Origin: Limnochordaceae bacterium
GTDB lineage: Bacteria > Bacillota > Limnochordia > Limnochordales > Geochordaceae
Assembly: GCA_014896295.1 (NCBI GenBank)
Contig: JADBKR010000003.1
Coordinates: 175,515-239,514, forward strand
Direction of reading: 5' to 3'
DNA length: 64,000 nucleotides
Shown piece after piece: positions 51,533-59,616 of the stretch; position 1 is the stretch's first letter; the number at the start of each line of letters is the position of its first letter. The translations under genes were made by a program, and so were the position numbers. Under the pieces are notes generated by a model. The model saw nothing but the letters and a program-made list of their open reading frames with translations. It was not told the DNA's origin and searched no databases.

Positions 51533-51790
51533 GTGCGGGAGTGGGCACGTGAGTACGGGCGGGGCGCAGGGTTTACCGGCTGGCTGCGCAGGCAGTGGCG
51601 ACGGGACGACCCGGTAGGCGACCTGGCGCGGGATGTGCGCCTTGATCCAGACTGGCCGGGTCGGGCGCGAAGACCGCAAACCTACCGCCGGTATCTGGAA
51701 CAGTGCGGCGCTTGCGAAGGAGCCCTGCGTGCGCTGGAGCGCGCGTGGGTGGAGTGGCGGCTGGAGGAGGTACCTCGAGATGCCCGCTGA
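51533..51790 (+). CDS. YozE-like SAM-fold small protein
   Basis: An 85-residue protein resembling the YozE (DUF1250) family: GFTGWLRRQWRRDDPVGDLARDVRLDPDWP is the diagnostic RDDPVGDLA-D-D-P pattern, followed by TYRRYLEQCGACEGALRALERAWVEW. YozE proteins are small helical proteins of unknown function found in Bacillus and its phages. GTG 51533 has no strong Shine-Dalgarno. Confidence 0.68.
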   Translation: MREWAREYGRGAGFTGWLRRQWRRDDPVGDLARDVRLDPDWPGRARRPQTYRRYLEQCGACEGALRALERAWVEWRLEEVPRDAR

Positions 51791-51896
51791 GATGAAGCGT
51801 CGCCCTCCCTTCCTGCGCCCCCTGCGCCGGCGCTCCCCGACGCCGGGACCTGGGCCGTTCGTGGCGACGGCTGGGTTCGTCGCCCGCACGTGGTAA
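51780..51896 (+). CDS. Possible 38-residue basic peptide
   Basis: The ATG at 51780 overlaps the end of the YozE-like gene and has GGAGGAGG 9 bases upstream. The peptide is basic and Pro/Arg-rich (MKRRPPFLRPLRRRSPTPG). It could be a real short product or a chance frame with a good ribosome site. Confidence 0.35.
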   Translation: MPAEMKRRPPFLRPLRRRSPTPGPGPFVATAGFVARTW

Positions 51897-51898
51897 CA

Positions 51899-52003
51899 GG
51901 TTCGCGCGCCCCGAGCGCGAGCGCGAACCGAACCCCAAAAAGGCCAGGCGTGACTATGGTTCGCCCGGGGCAGGTTCGCTCTTGCGTCAGGTTCGCGGTT
52001 CGC
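51899..52003 (+). repeat. Cluster of GGTTCGC repeats
   Basis: Direct copies of GGTTCGC occur at 51899, 51958, 51973, 51990 and 51997, and an inverted copy GCGAACC at 51923-51929. They lie in the 345-base non-coding stretch 51897-52241, which also contains the operator-like palindrome at 52052 and the conserved leader repeat at 52211. It is a second iteron-like or regulator-binding array distinct in sequence from the one at 51030-51349. Confidence 0.65.
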
Positions 52004-52051
52004 TCCGGCGCTGTGCCCGTAGCTCCCGGAGAGGCACCCGGGCCGGGGCCG

Positions 52052-52071
52052 CCGTGTCAAGCGTGACACGG
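52052..52071. promoter_or_regulatory. Operator-like palindrome, copy 1
   Basis: CCGTGTCA and TGACACGG flank the 4-base spacer AGCG, a perfect inverted repeat. The same palindrome with another spacer recurs at 53207-53224. It lies 170 bases upstream of the coiled-coil gene. Confidence 0.6.
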
Positions 52072-52210
52072 GTCCCGGCAGCGTGACGCGGTCGGCCTCA
52101 CGGGCCCCGGCTTCCCGGGGGCCGTGGGCTGGCCGCGCGGCAGGTCAGCACCGGTGCGACAAACCGGTGTTCACTTCTGGGCCCAGTTGCCATCGAGCGT
52201 CGCAAGTGGC

Positions 52211-52234
52211 GTCAATGACGTTGCCAATGAGGGG
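52211..52234 (+). repeat. Conserved 24-base leader motif, copy 1
   Basis: The sequence GTCAATGACG-TT-GCCAATGAGGGG recurs at 58846-58869 with only the two central bases changed. Copy 1 lies 7 bases before the ATG at 52242 and contains its Shine-Dalgarno (GAGGGG). Confidence 0.65.
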
Positions 52235-52241
52235 TGAGAGC

Positions 52242-52748
52242 ATGCCGAAGGGCAAGATCGCCATCCTGGAAGAGCGGGTCCGCGAGGTGGATGCCGAGCT
52301 GAGCAAGGTCCACGAGACGGCCTGGCCGCTCCAGAACGAGCTCGAGACCCTACAGGAGCGGTGGCGCAAGCTCCCTCAACCGAAGACGGCCGACGAGGCC
52401 CTTGCTCTCGCCGGGGAGCGGCGGCAGCTTCGGGAGCGCATGGAGGCCCTCTTGGCGAAGCTGGAGGAGACGAGGCCGCTGGTGCGTCGCCTGACCATCG
52501 AGCGCGACGAGCTAGCCGAGGCGCTGGCAACCGCTAGGCGGGTGGCGGCCGAGGCGCGAAGGCTCCTGCCCGCCCGCCGTGGCGCTCTACAGCGCGCCCG
52601 GGAGGAGTACGAGACCGCCATCTCCGACGCCAATGCCAGGCTGCGGCGGGCCGAGGGGGCCGTGGAGGAGCTAGAGCAGGCGCTGCGAGAACTCGAGGGC
52701 GACGAGGATGCAGCGAATGGGGGCAAGAGCCATGAGCGGGCCGCGTGA
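52242..52748 (+). CDS. Coiled-coil protein of the element
   Basis: A 168-residue protein that is nearly all heptad-patterned helix (residues 5-40 and 55-160, with ERVREVDAELSKVHETA and LRRAEGAVEELEQALRELEG). No catalytic motif. It precedes a probable tail chaperone and the tape measure gene, so it could be a tail or scaffold-like protein; no family recognised. It overlaps the next gene by 17 bases. Confidence 0.65.
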   Translation: MPKGKIAILEERVREVDAELSKVHETAWPLQNELETLQERWRKLPQPKTADEALALAGERRQLRERMEALLAKLEETRPLVRRLTIERDELAEALATARRVAAEARRLLPARRGALQRAREEYETAISDANARLRRAEGAVEELEQALRELEGDEDAANGGKSHERAA

Positions 52749-53181
52749 GGCACAGGTGCAGACGGAGACCCAGGAGGGCGCCACCCGCCCGGAGGTGGTG
52801 CTGGACGGCAAGGCCTACCGACTTCGCCGCCTCACCGTCACCGATACCTTCCGTCTTGTGCGGGTACTGTCGAAGAGCATCGGGGCGGCCATCCTGAGCG
52901 GCCAGGTTCAGGAGCTTCGGCGGGCGACGCCAACGGAGGTCATGGGCTTCCTGGCCGGGCTGTTGCTGGCGGCCCTACCGAATGCGGAGGCCGAGGTGCT
53001 GGACTTGCTGGGCAGCCTTGTCGGCATGAAGGGCGAGGAGTTCGCTCGCCTGCCGATGGGCTCAGAGCTCGAGGTCATCGCGGCGCTGGCCCAGGTACCG
53101 GAGCTGCCGCAGGTGGTGCTATCACTCATGCGACTGGTGGCGGGCGGGCAGGTGCCTTTCGGTATGCAGCAGCCAGTGTGA
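52732..53181 (+). CDS. Probable phage tail assembly chaperone
   Basis: A 149-residue protein located where the tail assembly chaperone lies in siphophages, just before the tape measure gene. It opens with a compact beta region (VVLDGKAYRLRRLTVTDTFRLVRVL) and continues helical (TEVMGFLAGLLLAALPNAEAEV), with a mostly acidic/hydrophobic composition. Role inferred from position and general appearance; no exact family match. ATG 52732 overlaps the previous gene. Confidence 0.5.
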   Translation: MSGPREAQVQTETQEGATRPEVVLDGKAYRLRRLTVTDTFRLVRVLSKSIGAAILSGQVQELRRATPTEVMGFLAGLLLAALPNAEAEVLDLLGSLVGMKGEEFARLPMGSELEVIAALAQVPELPQVVLSLMRLVAGGQVPFGMQQPV

Positions 53182-53206
53182 GTCACCCTGCCCCGGTCAC
53201 GCCTGC

Positions 53207-53224
53207 CGTGTCACGCGTGACACG
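53207..53224. promoter_or_regulatory. Operator-like palindrome, copy 2
   Basis: CGTGTCA-CGCG-TGACACG is a perfect 18-base palindrome with the same half-sites as 52052-52071. It lies 73 bases before the zinc-ribbon gene at 53297. Confidence 0.62.
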
Positions 53225-53296
53225 TCTTCGACGAGGCCCTGGCGCCCAGGAGCGCCGTGCGTGTGAGACGAACCCACGAGCGGAGGTGGGTCTGGC

Positions 53297-53497
53297 GTGG
53301 CGGAAGAGACCATCTGCCCGTGGTGCAAGAAGGCGGCGAGGTTGGAGCTGACAGAGGTCTACGCGACACGGCCTGGCGAGGAGGCGGGCAGGTACGTTGA
53401 CGTTCTGCGGTGCGCCTCCTGCGGGTCTCTCCTCTCGGTCATTGACCCGTGGACGTATGAGATCCGGGAGATGCTCATGAAGCGAGACAAGCGGTAA
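53297..53497 (+). CDS. Small zinc-ribbon protein
   Basis: A 66-residue protein with two CxxC knuckles, CPWC near residue 7 and CASC near residue 40, spaced as in a zinc ribbon. GTG 53297 follows a GGAGGTGGG tract about 7 bases upstream. A strong terminator follows. Function unknown. Confidence 0.65.
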   Translation: MAEETICPWCKKAARLELTEVYATRPGEEAGRYVDVLRCASCGSLLSVIDPWTYEIREMLMKRDKR

Positions 53498-53526
53498 CGA
53501 GCGCTCGTGTTCCCAGCGCGACACAG

Positions 53527-53551
53527 GCCCCGGCCACGTGCCGGGGCTTTT
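53527..53551 (+). terminator. Rho-independent terminator before the tape measure gene
   Basis: GCCCCGGC (53527-53534) and GCCGGGGC (53540-53547) form a perfect 8-base stem with loop CACGT, then TTTT. The stem matches that of the terminator at 47582-47608. Confidence 0.82.
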
Positions 53552-53574
53552 CGCGCGATGCGAGGTGAGCGGCG

Positions 53575-56500
53575 ATGGAAGTTTTCCACTTGTGGGCTAG
53601 ATTGGCCCTGGACCGAAGCCGCTTCGAGGCCGATCTCAAGGCCGCGCAAGGCTCGGGCGAGCAGGCGGCTGAGCGGGTGCGGTCTTCATGGCAGCGCACG
53701 GGGCAAGCCATCGAGGAATCGCTCCGGCGCGCCCGCCCCGCGAGCACTGGCCTACTCTTGTTTGTCTCTGGCTTGATGGCAAGTCTTACGGCTGCCGCTG
53801 CGGCCAGTGTGAAGTTCAATGCCGAGTTGGAGCAGACCGCCCAGGGCTTCGAAGTCATGCTCGGCAGCGCCGAGAAGGCGCGCGCGTTCCTGGACGAGCT
53901 TGCCCGATTCGCCAGCACGACCCCGTTCGAGTTCCCCGGCCTCGTTCAAGCCTCCCAGCGCCTCCTTGCCATGGGCTTCAGCGCGAGCGAGATCCTGCCC
54001 ACCATGCGCGCCGTCGGCGACGCGGTCGCCGCGCTGGGTGCAGGGCAAGAGGGCATCGACCGGCTTGTTCGCGCCCTTGGGCAGATGCAGGCCCGAGGCA
54101 AGGCGGCTTCGCAAGAACTCTTGCAGATCACCGAACTTGGTGTACCGGCCTACGAACTGCTCGCCGCGAAGATAGGCGTATCGGTTCCAGAGGCCATGCA
54201 GCTCGTCGAGAAGGGCGCCATCGACGCCCGCACCGCCATCGACGCATTGGTCTCCGGGATGGAAGAGCGCTTCGGCGGGATGATGGAGCGCCAGTCGAGG
54301 CGCTTCCTGGGCCTCTGGTCGACCATCAAGGACACCTTGCGACTGCGCGCAGGCGAGGCTTTCGAGCCCTTGTTCGAGGCGGCGAAGCGATGGGAGCAGC
54401 GGCTGGCGGAGTTTGTTCAGTCTGAGCGGTTTGCTCAGATGGTCGAGAACCTCCGGCAGGCGGTGGAGCGCTTCGTGGCATTCGCTGAGGGCGCCGTGGA
54501 GCGTCTGCGTCCATTCGGCGAGTGGCTGGCGCGGCATGCTGATGTCGTGATCCCGAGCCTGACCGGCGCGATCATGCTAGGCCTGGTGCCGGCCCTTGGC
54601 GCCCTCGGGAAGGCCCTGTATATCAATCTAGCACCCTTTGCGCCCTGGCTGGCCGCCGGCGCGGCTCTCGGCGCGCTCCTGGCCCTGCTGACCCGGCGTT
54701 CCCGAGAGGCCGCCGCGGCGCAGGAGGACTACCGCGCCCAAGCCGAGCGCAACCTGCGCGCCCTCGACGAGCAGGCCCGCAAGATCCAGGAGGAGCTCCA
54801 GCAGCTCGACCGCCTGCTGCCCGTCGTGGAAGACCTCGGGCGTAAGCAGGACCGCACGGCCGAGGAGACGCAGCGCCTCGAGGCCGCGCTCAAGGCCCTG
54901 CAGGAGCGCTACCCGTGGGTGCGCACGGAGATTGCCGGCACCGGTGAGGCCTTCGACAGCCAGCTCCAGGTCCTCGCGAACTACCGCACCAACTTGCGCG
55001 GGATGCTCCAGGACATCGTCCAGGCCAAGGAGCTCATCGCGCGGCTCACCCTGCCGCAGCTGGAGCGAGATCTTGCCCGAGCGCAGCAGGAGCTTGCGGC
55101 GGCCCGGCAGGAGGCGGCGCGCGTCGCCACCTTGCAGGACGTCCTGGCGAAGGGCGACCTGTTCCAGATGGGCGAGATCCTCAAGAAGGCCGGCGTGGAA
55201 ATCGACAAGAGCAAGGGCCTCTTCGGCACCTTCTCCGACTACGTCCAACGGCAGTCCAACGCGAGCGCCGAGCGCCTGCAAGGCCTCAGCCAACGCGTCC
55301 AAGACCTCACGGCGCAGATCCACGAGCTGAAGCAGGCGCAGCAGGACGCGCTCACGTTCCGGGCGACCGGTCAGCTGCCATCCCGTTCAGCCACCTCGAC
55401 GCCAGCGCCGGCCGCGCCGCCCGCACGTTCCGCCCAGGCCGTGGAGCTTCCTCCCGTGCTGAGTGTTCGGGAGGCCGTCCAAGCCGCAGCGCAGGCCGCG
55501 GACACCATCACGCAGGCCTTTTGGGAGGGCATCAAGGCCGGGATGGTCAAGCGGGGCGCGACGCCAGTCGAACTCGCCGAGGCGCTGTCGGCGCTGCTCG
55601 ACTCCGGTCGGCCCATGTCGGACGAGCTGCGCGCCCAGTTGGAGGAGGAGTACCGCGCGCTCCTGCCTCAGATCACACAGGGAGCCGTGTCGCTCGCCAA
55701 GGCGCAGAGCACCGCATTCCGTGCGGAAGCCGAGGCCGGTATGGAGCAGGCGGTCCGTGACTCGGCACCCTGGATGCCTGATTCGGAGGCCACCCGCCAA
55801 GCCCTGGCAGAGGCCGACCGTGCCGGCCAGGACCAGGCGCGCCAGTTCGTTGAGGGCTTGCTGGCAGGTCTTCGGGCGCGTGGAGCCACAGCGCAGGAGA
55901 TCACGCAGGTCATCGCGGACCTGCTGGATTCCGGACTCGACCTGTCGGACGAAACCCGCCAGATGCTCGAGCGTACGTACGAGGACCTCTTGCCCCAGAC
56001 GACGGCCTGGGCGGTGCGACTGGCGAAGGCACAGGGCGACGCCCAGCGGCAGGCATTCGAAGACTGGCAGGCAGACTACCAGCAGCACGAGGCAGAGAAG
56101 ACGCGCATCGCCAGGGAGGCTTGGACGCTACGCTACCAGCTGCAGGCCGACGCGGCGCGTTCTGCCGACCACGAGCTGGCGGGTATTGAACGGCTGCAGG
56201 TCGAGCGCGGCCGGCAAGCCGACGCCGACCGTTATGCGTCCTTGGCCGACTATTACACGAAGGCCGACGAGCGAGCCAAGGAGGCGGCGCAGCGGCAGCA
56301 GGAATATGAGGAGGCGCTGTTCCGCTGGCGCAAAGCCATTGGCGACGTGACGCTGCAAGAAGAACTGGAGCGCGACCGGAAGCGCATCGAAAGCCTTGGC
56401 GCCACTACCACCCAGGGCATGATGGCGCTGGAGACGTTCTATGAGAGCTGGGCGCAGCGGATTCCGGAGCTGAAGGACGAGGAAAAGAAGGCCCTCGCTG

Positions 56501-57684
56501 AGCAGCTCCAGGCGTGGATGGAGGTCTACGGCTCCGACGGCCCCATCGCCCAGACCGTACGCAGCCTGTATGAGCTGCTGACGGAGGAGACCAAGTCCTT
56601 CGGCGAGACCTTCGTCGAGTTGTTCCGCAACCTGGGCCACCGTATCCAGGAGACCCTCGCCGAATCGGCCGGCGGGGCGCTGTCGTCCTGGTTCGAAGCG
56701 CAGAACCGGGTGCGCGAGGCCAGCGAGGACGTGGCCCGTGCGCAACAGGCCTACAACGAGGCCGTGGCGCAGTACGGCGAGAAGTCGGAGCAGGCACGCC
56801 GCGCCGCCGATGAGCTGGCCCAGGCTCAGAAGCGTCTCCAGGATGCCATGGCTGAGGCCGGTAACTTCGGCAAGATGGTGGCCGACACGCTACGCAAGTC
56901 CTTCCAGCAGCTCTCGGTCTGGTTCGTGACCGAGATGCTGAAGTCCATGACGAGCGGGCTCGGGCAGTGGCTGGCCTCGAACCTCGCCATTATCGCCAAG
57001 GCCATCTGGGGCTTCCTGGCGCAGGCGTACTCGGCCTTGGTCTCCTGGTTCTGGTGGCTCGGGCCGGCTGCGCCCGTCGCGGCCGGGGCCGTCATCGCGG
57101 GGGCCGTTGCTGCCATCGGCTCCATGCTGGCCAAGGCGGGGGCCTCGCTGTCCGGCGGCGCGCCGACGGGTGGAGGCGCGGATACCGGAACCGGCGGCCG
57201 GCAGCCCGGCGCTGAGACCGGCGGAACCGAGACGGGTGGCGGCGTGCAGGTGGCCCAGCTCACCGGCCCGGATCGGGACTTCTTCGCTGGCCTGCTGGCT
57301 CCGCTGGCGGCCTTGCAGGTGTTCCAGGGCACCAGCGAGCGGATCTACGGGGCGCAGGTGGAGACGAACGAATGGCTGGCCCGGATCTATGGTGCCATCG
57401 CGGGGGTCGACGCACCTGGCGCAGACCTCGCCGGGGTCGGCGCCGGCGCGGAGGCGACGGCTGCGGCCATCCGGGAGCAGACCGGCGTGCTGCACACGGA
57501 CCTGCGGGAGATCGCAGATCTCCTCCGCAACCCGGTGCCGTTCCCGGTCTACCCGGCGGCAGGCGCGCCGCCCTTCCCGGTGGCGCTTGACCATGCACTG
57601 CGCACCGGCGGGCTCGGAGGCCTTGAGGAGCTGATGGCCCGAACGCTGTCAAGCGGCCTAAGGGGAATGGGCCGCGGCCGCTAG
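53575..57684 (+). CDS. Phage tail tape measure protein
   Basis: A 1369-residue protein, the largest in the window. The N-terminal region (about residues 85-140) matches the tape-measure N-terminal domain (SAEKARAFLDELARFASTTPFEFPG with LVQASQRLLAMG). Hydrophobic segments lie near residues 57-73 and 325-375, and long heptad helices occupy most of 385-1080, with two related helical-bundle repeats at about 650-730 and 755-830 (GATPVELAEALSALLDSG and GATAQEITQVIADLLDSG). A Gly/Ala-rich membrane-like segment lies at about 1130-1200. In siphophages this protein fixes tail length; at about 1.5 Angstrom per residue the tail would be about 200 nm. GAGGTGAG lies about 6 bases before the ATG. Confidence 0.9.
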   Translation: MEVFHLWARLALDRSRFEADLKAAQGSGEQAAERVRSSWQRTGQAIEESLRRARPASTGLLLFVSGLMASLTAAAAASVKFNAELEQTAQGFEVMLGSAEKARAFLDELARFASTTPFEFPGLVQASQRLLAMGFSASEILPTMRAVGDAVAALGAGQEGIDRLVRALGQMQARGKAASQELLQITELGVPAYELLAAKIGVSVPEAMQLVEKGAIDARTAIDALVSGMEERFGGMMERQSRRFLGLWSTIKDTLRLRAGEAFEPLFEAAKRWEQRLAEFVQSERFAQMVENLRQAVERFVAFAEGAVERLRPFGEWLARHADVVIPSLTGAIMLGLVPALGALGKALYINLAPFAPWLAAGAALGALLALLTRRSREAAAAQEDYRAQAERNLRALDEQARKIQEELQQLDRLLPVVEDLGRKQDRTAEETQRLEAALKALQERYPWVRTEIAGTGEAFDSQLQVLANYRTNLRGMLQDIVQAKELIARLTLPQLERDLARAQQELAAARQEAARVATLQDVLAKGDLFQMGEILKKAGVEIDKSKGLFGTFSDYVQRQSNASAERLQGLSQRVQDLTAQIHELKQAQQDALTFRATGQLPSRSATSTPAPAAPPARSAQAVELPPVLSVREAVQAAAQAADTITQAFWEGIKAGMVKRGATPVELAEALSALLDSGRPMSDELRAQLEEEYRALLPQITQGAVSLAKAQSTAFRAEAEAGMEQAVRDSAPWMPDSEATRQALAEADRAGQDQARQFVEGLLAGLRARGATAQEITQVIADLLDSGLDLSDETRQMLERTYEDLLPQTTAWAVRLAKAQGDAQRQAFEDWQADYQQHEAEKTRIAREAWTLRYQLQADAARSADHELAGIERLQVERGRQADADRYASLADYYTKADERAKEAAQRQQEYEEALFRWRKAIGDVTLQEELERDRKRIESLGATTTQGMMALETFYESWAQRIPELKDEEKKALAEQLQAWMEVYGSDGPIAQTVRSLYELLTEETKSFGETFVELFRNLGHRIQETLAESAGGALSSWFEAQNRVREASEDVARAQQAYNEAVAQYGEKSEQARRAADELAQAQKRLQDAMAEAGNFGKMVADTLRKSFQQLSVWFVTEMLKSMTSGLGQWLASNLAIIAKAIWGFLAQAYSALVSWFWWLGPAAPVAAGAVIAGAVAAIGSMLAKAGASLSGGAPTGGGADTGTGGRQPGAETGGTETGGGVQVAQLTGPDRDFFAGLLAPLAALQVFQGTSERIYGAQVETNEWLARIYGAIAGVDAPGADLAGVGAGAEATAAAIREQTGVLHTDLREIADLLRNPVPFPVYPAAGAPPFPVALDHALRTGGLGGLEELMARTLSSGLRGMGRGR

Positions 57685-57721
57685 GGCGCGTCCAATGTAT
57701 GGCGCGCAAGGTGGTGAGGAC

Positions 57722-58066
57722 TCACCCGAGCACGATCTCCTCACCCTCTGAGAGGGCTTTGGCGTCCCGCAGCCAGATCGCTACGGGGTTCCACACGCTA
57801 TATTCGCCCTCCGGGGGCGGCTTTACGCCGAGGTACATCTTGATGGCGGCGGCACACATGCCGATGCCGGCGAGCTCCTTGGTCCAGCCAGGCTCGTCAG
57901 GGTCTGGGTGGTGCATGAACTGGGCGAGCTTCGTTCCGCTGCATCCAACGTCCCGGATGTACTCTTGCTCTCCGACCCGAATGACGAACCGGTGGATCAC
58001 GCCGTCAAGGTCTGGGGGCGTCACCTCGCGAACCCAGCGAAGGCACCAGGGCGGCCGTCTTGGCAT
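57722..58066 (-). CDS. Hypothetical protein, minus strand
   Basis: A 114-residue protein on the minus strand, opposite to its surroundings. Its ATG at 58066 has an ideal GAGGTGA 5 bases upstream, which supports a real gene. It begins with basic, Trp-rich RRPPWCLRWVREVTPPDLDG and contains FVIRVGEQEYIRDVGCSGTKLAQFMHH, given here as a sub-block. No family recognised. It converges on the tape measure gene with a 38-base gap. Confidence 0.55.
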   Translation of the reverse strand: MPRRPPWCLRWVREVTPPDLDGVIHRFVIRVGEQEYIRDVGCSGTKLAQFMHHPDPDEPGWTKELAGIGMCAAAIKMYLGVKPPPEGEYSVWNPVAIWLRDAKALSEGEEIVLG

Positions 58067-58131
58067 CGCGCGTCACCTCACCGTTCGAGGGCCATGACGT
58101 AGGCGCAGGCATTGCATCGAAATGGGCGCAC

Positions 58132-58317
58132 CTAAAGGTAGGGGCCCAGATGTTGCAATGGCCTGCGTTCACCGCGACGATAGGCATCGGGGTCAAGCAA
58201 CACGAACGCTATGAGACCCATGTACTCGGTAAAAACGTCGACTCCAGACGCGCCGCAGCGGGGGCAACGCTCAGGCGCCTTACCATCTCCCATCGGCCAT
58301 GTCGTCGTAAGCGTCAT
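58132..58317 (-). CDS. Small CxxC-containing protein, minus strand
   Basis: A 61-residue minus-strand ORF with CPRCG near residue 18 and a hydrophobic GLIAFVLLDPDAYRRGERRP. An upstream TTG at 58344 would add nine residues. It lies 65 bases before the other minus-strand gene at 57722-58066 and may share a transcript with it. Only one CxxC knuckle is present, so a zinc-binding role is not certain. Confidence 0.4.
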   Translation of the reverse strand: MTLTTTWPMGDGKAPERCPRCGASGVDVFTEYMGLIAFVLLDPDAYRRGERRPLQHLGPYL

Positions 58318-58406
58318 TCGGCCTGCCGGCTCGCCATCCTGCAACTGGGAAAGGGAGGCCGACCCTCAGGCAACGGACGAGGCAGAGCACGGAAGGGGTG
58401 ACGGAC

Positions 58407-58781
58407 ATGGCTAGCCAGGAAGCATGGCCGGCTAACGAGTGGGAGCGGCGCCTGACCCACTTGGCAGCCCGGCTGCGCGACGCATGGTACGCCTTCGGGG
58501 ATGCCTGGCGCGCAGCCGGGCTCACGCCCGCGCACCCGCTCCACGGGATGGTCGAGAGGGCCGTTTCCGACACCGCAGACTTCATCGCCAGGGTGACCGA
58601 CGACTCGAAGATCTACCACGACCACGCCGGGCAGATCGCCGAGCAGTGGTGGCAGATACGGGCGGAGGCGGCGCGAGCTCTCGGAGAGGCGTCAGAGGTA
58701 ACCCGCCTGGCGCAGCGCATGGCCGAGCTGTGGGCCGCGCTGGCTGAGGCTACACCGGGCAAGGAGGAGGGTGCGGGCTAA
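58407..58781 (+). CDS. Hypothetical helical element protein
   Basis: A 124-residue protein rich in Ala, Trp and Glu with long amphipathic helices (NEWERRLTHLAARLRDAWYAFG and IAEQWWQIRAEAARALGEAS, in separate parts). GGAAGGGG lies about 9 bases before the ATG. No family recognised. It lies upstream of a palindrome and the P-loop gene. Confidence 0.6.
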   Translation: MASQEAWPANEWERRLTHLAARLRDAWYAFGDAWRAAGLTPAHPLHGMVERAVSDTADFIARVTDDSKIYHDHAGQIAEQWWQIRAEAARALGEASEVTRLAQRMAELWAALAEATPGKEEGAG

Positions 58782-58785
58782 CCTC

Positions 58786-58848
58786 ACCGGTTTCGGTAAC
58801 CGGTAGGCGCACCGTAACGCAGAGGCGACAGGCCTCTGGGGGCCTGTC
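58786..58848. promoter_or_regulatory. Two inverted repeats upstream of the P-loop gene
   Basis: ACCGGTT (58786-58792) and AACCGGT (58798-58804) flank TCGGT. Then GACAGGCC (58827-58834) and GGCCTGTC (58841-58848) form an 8-base hairpin with a 6-base loop and no T run. They lie immediately before the second copy of the 24-base leader motif. A protein-binding site followed by an RNA structure is a likely reading. Confidence 0.5.
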
Positions 58849-58869
58849 AATGACGCGGCCAATGAGGGG
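58846..58869 (+). repeat. Conserved 24-base leader motif, copy 2
   Basis: GTCAATGACG-CG-GCCAATGAGGGG matches 52211-52234 at 22 of 24 positions. It lies 61 bases before the preferred start of the P-loop gene and directly after a hairpin. Confidence 0.65.
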
Positions 58870-58930
58870 GCGGGCGACGCGACGCTCGCCCCCCTTTGTT
58901 GCGCAACGGGCGACATCGGGGGTGTGGGGT

Positions 58931-59602
58931 ATGCAAGACGTACTCAAGCCCATCCTTAACCTGTTGCAGCCGGGCACCGTAACGCTCCTGGCGGGACAGG
59001 CCGGCGGAGGGAAGACCACGCTGGCGTTCTACCTGGCCGCAGAAGCGGCGAGGATCTGTCCCGTGGTGACCCTAAGCTACGAGCCGTATGTGAAAGTGCG
59101 CCGGGCCGCGGCGCGCATGCCCAAGATCGGATTCGTGGCCGGGTACGAAGGCGATGACCGGTACATCGATGTTTGGCACGAACCGGAGGAGTACGCGGCG
59201 CACCGCGGGCTCCTGGCCGTGGGCGAACTCCTGTGCTACGGAGTGATGGCACGGGTCAGGGCAAGCAGCGGGGCGTTCCCCAAGGTCGGAACAGTAGTGG
59301 CCCGCCTGCGGGCGATGGTCGAAGCGAACCCGGAGCTTGCCGTCCTGACCTGGCTCTCTTTCCCGCCCCATGTGAGCGTCAGCATCGAGCGAGCGGGCCT
59401 GCACCGCTGGGTGGAAGAGATAGACATGTGGACGGCCGGCGGGGTGACCGCCGCGCACCACGCAGCTCTCGTGAAGCCCGTTGGCGGGTGGGATTGGCGG
59501 AAGAGCCGCGCGGCCCAGCAGGGCGGCATGATTGCCTACGTGGCGAAGCCGGAGCCCCGCGAGATTGCCATTCCGCCATTGCCGTCCCTCTGGCTGCCGT
59601 GA
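58931..59602 (+). CDS. RecA/KaiC-like P-loop ATPase of the element
   Basis: A 223-residue protein with the P-loop GQAGGGKTT (K28) after VTLLA, followed by LAFYLAAEAARICPVVTLSYE, the strand-helix order of RecA/RadA/DnaB-type ATPases. The C-terminal half is unusual (FPPHVSVSIERAGLHRWVEE, and a final QQGGMIAYVAKPEP). ATG 58931 is preferred, with GGGGGTGTGGGG upstream; the same frame has an earlier ATG at 58850. It could be a single-strand annealing or helicase-loader protein. Role uncertain. Confidence 0.6.
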   Translation: MQDVLKPILNLLQPGTVTLLAGQAGGGKTTLAFYLAAEAARICPVVTLSYEPYVKVRRAAARMPKIGFVAGYEGDDRYIDVWHEPEEYAAHRGLLAVGELLCYGVMARVRASSGAFPKVGTVVARLRAMVEANPELAVLTWLSFPPHVSVSIERAGLHRWVEEIDMWTAGGVTAAHHAALVKPVGGWDWRKSRAAQQGGMIAYVAKPEPREIAIPPLPSLWLP

Positions 59603-59616
59603 GGGGGCGAAAAGGA

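Noticed and set aside
51030..52003. A CRISPR array formed by the repeat clusters
   Set aside because: Repeats are 7-11 bases with irregular spacing of 1-60 bases and mixed orientation; no 28-37 base repeats with uniform spacers and no cas genes are present anywhere in the window.
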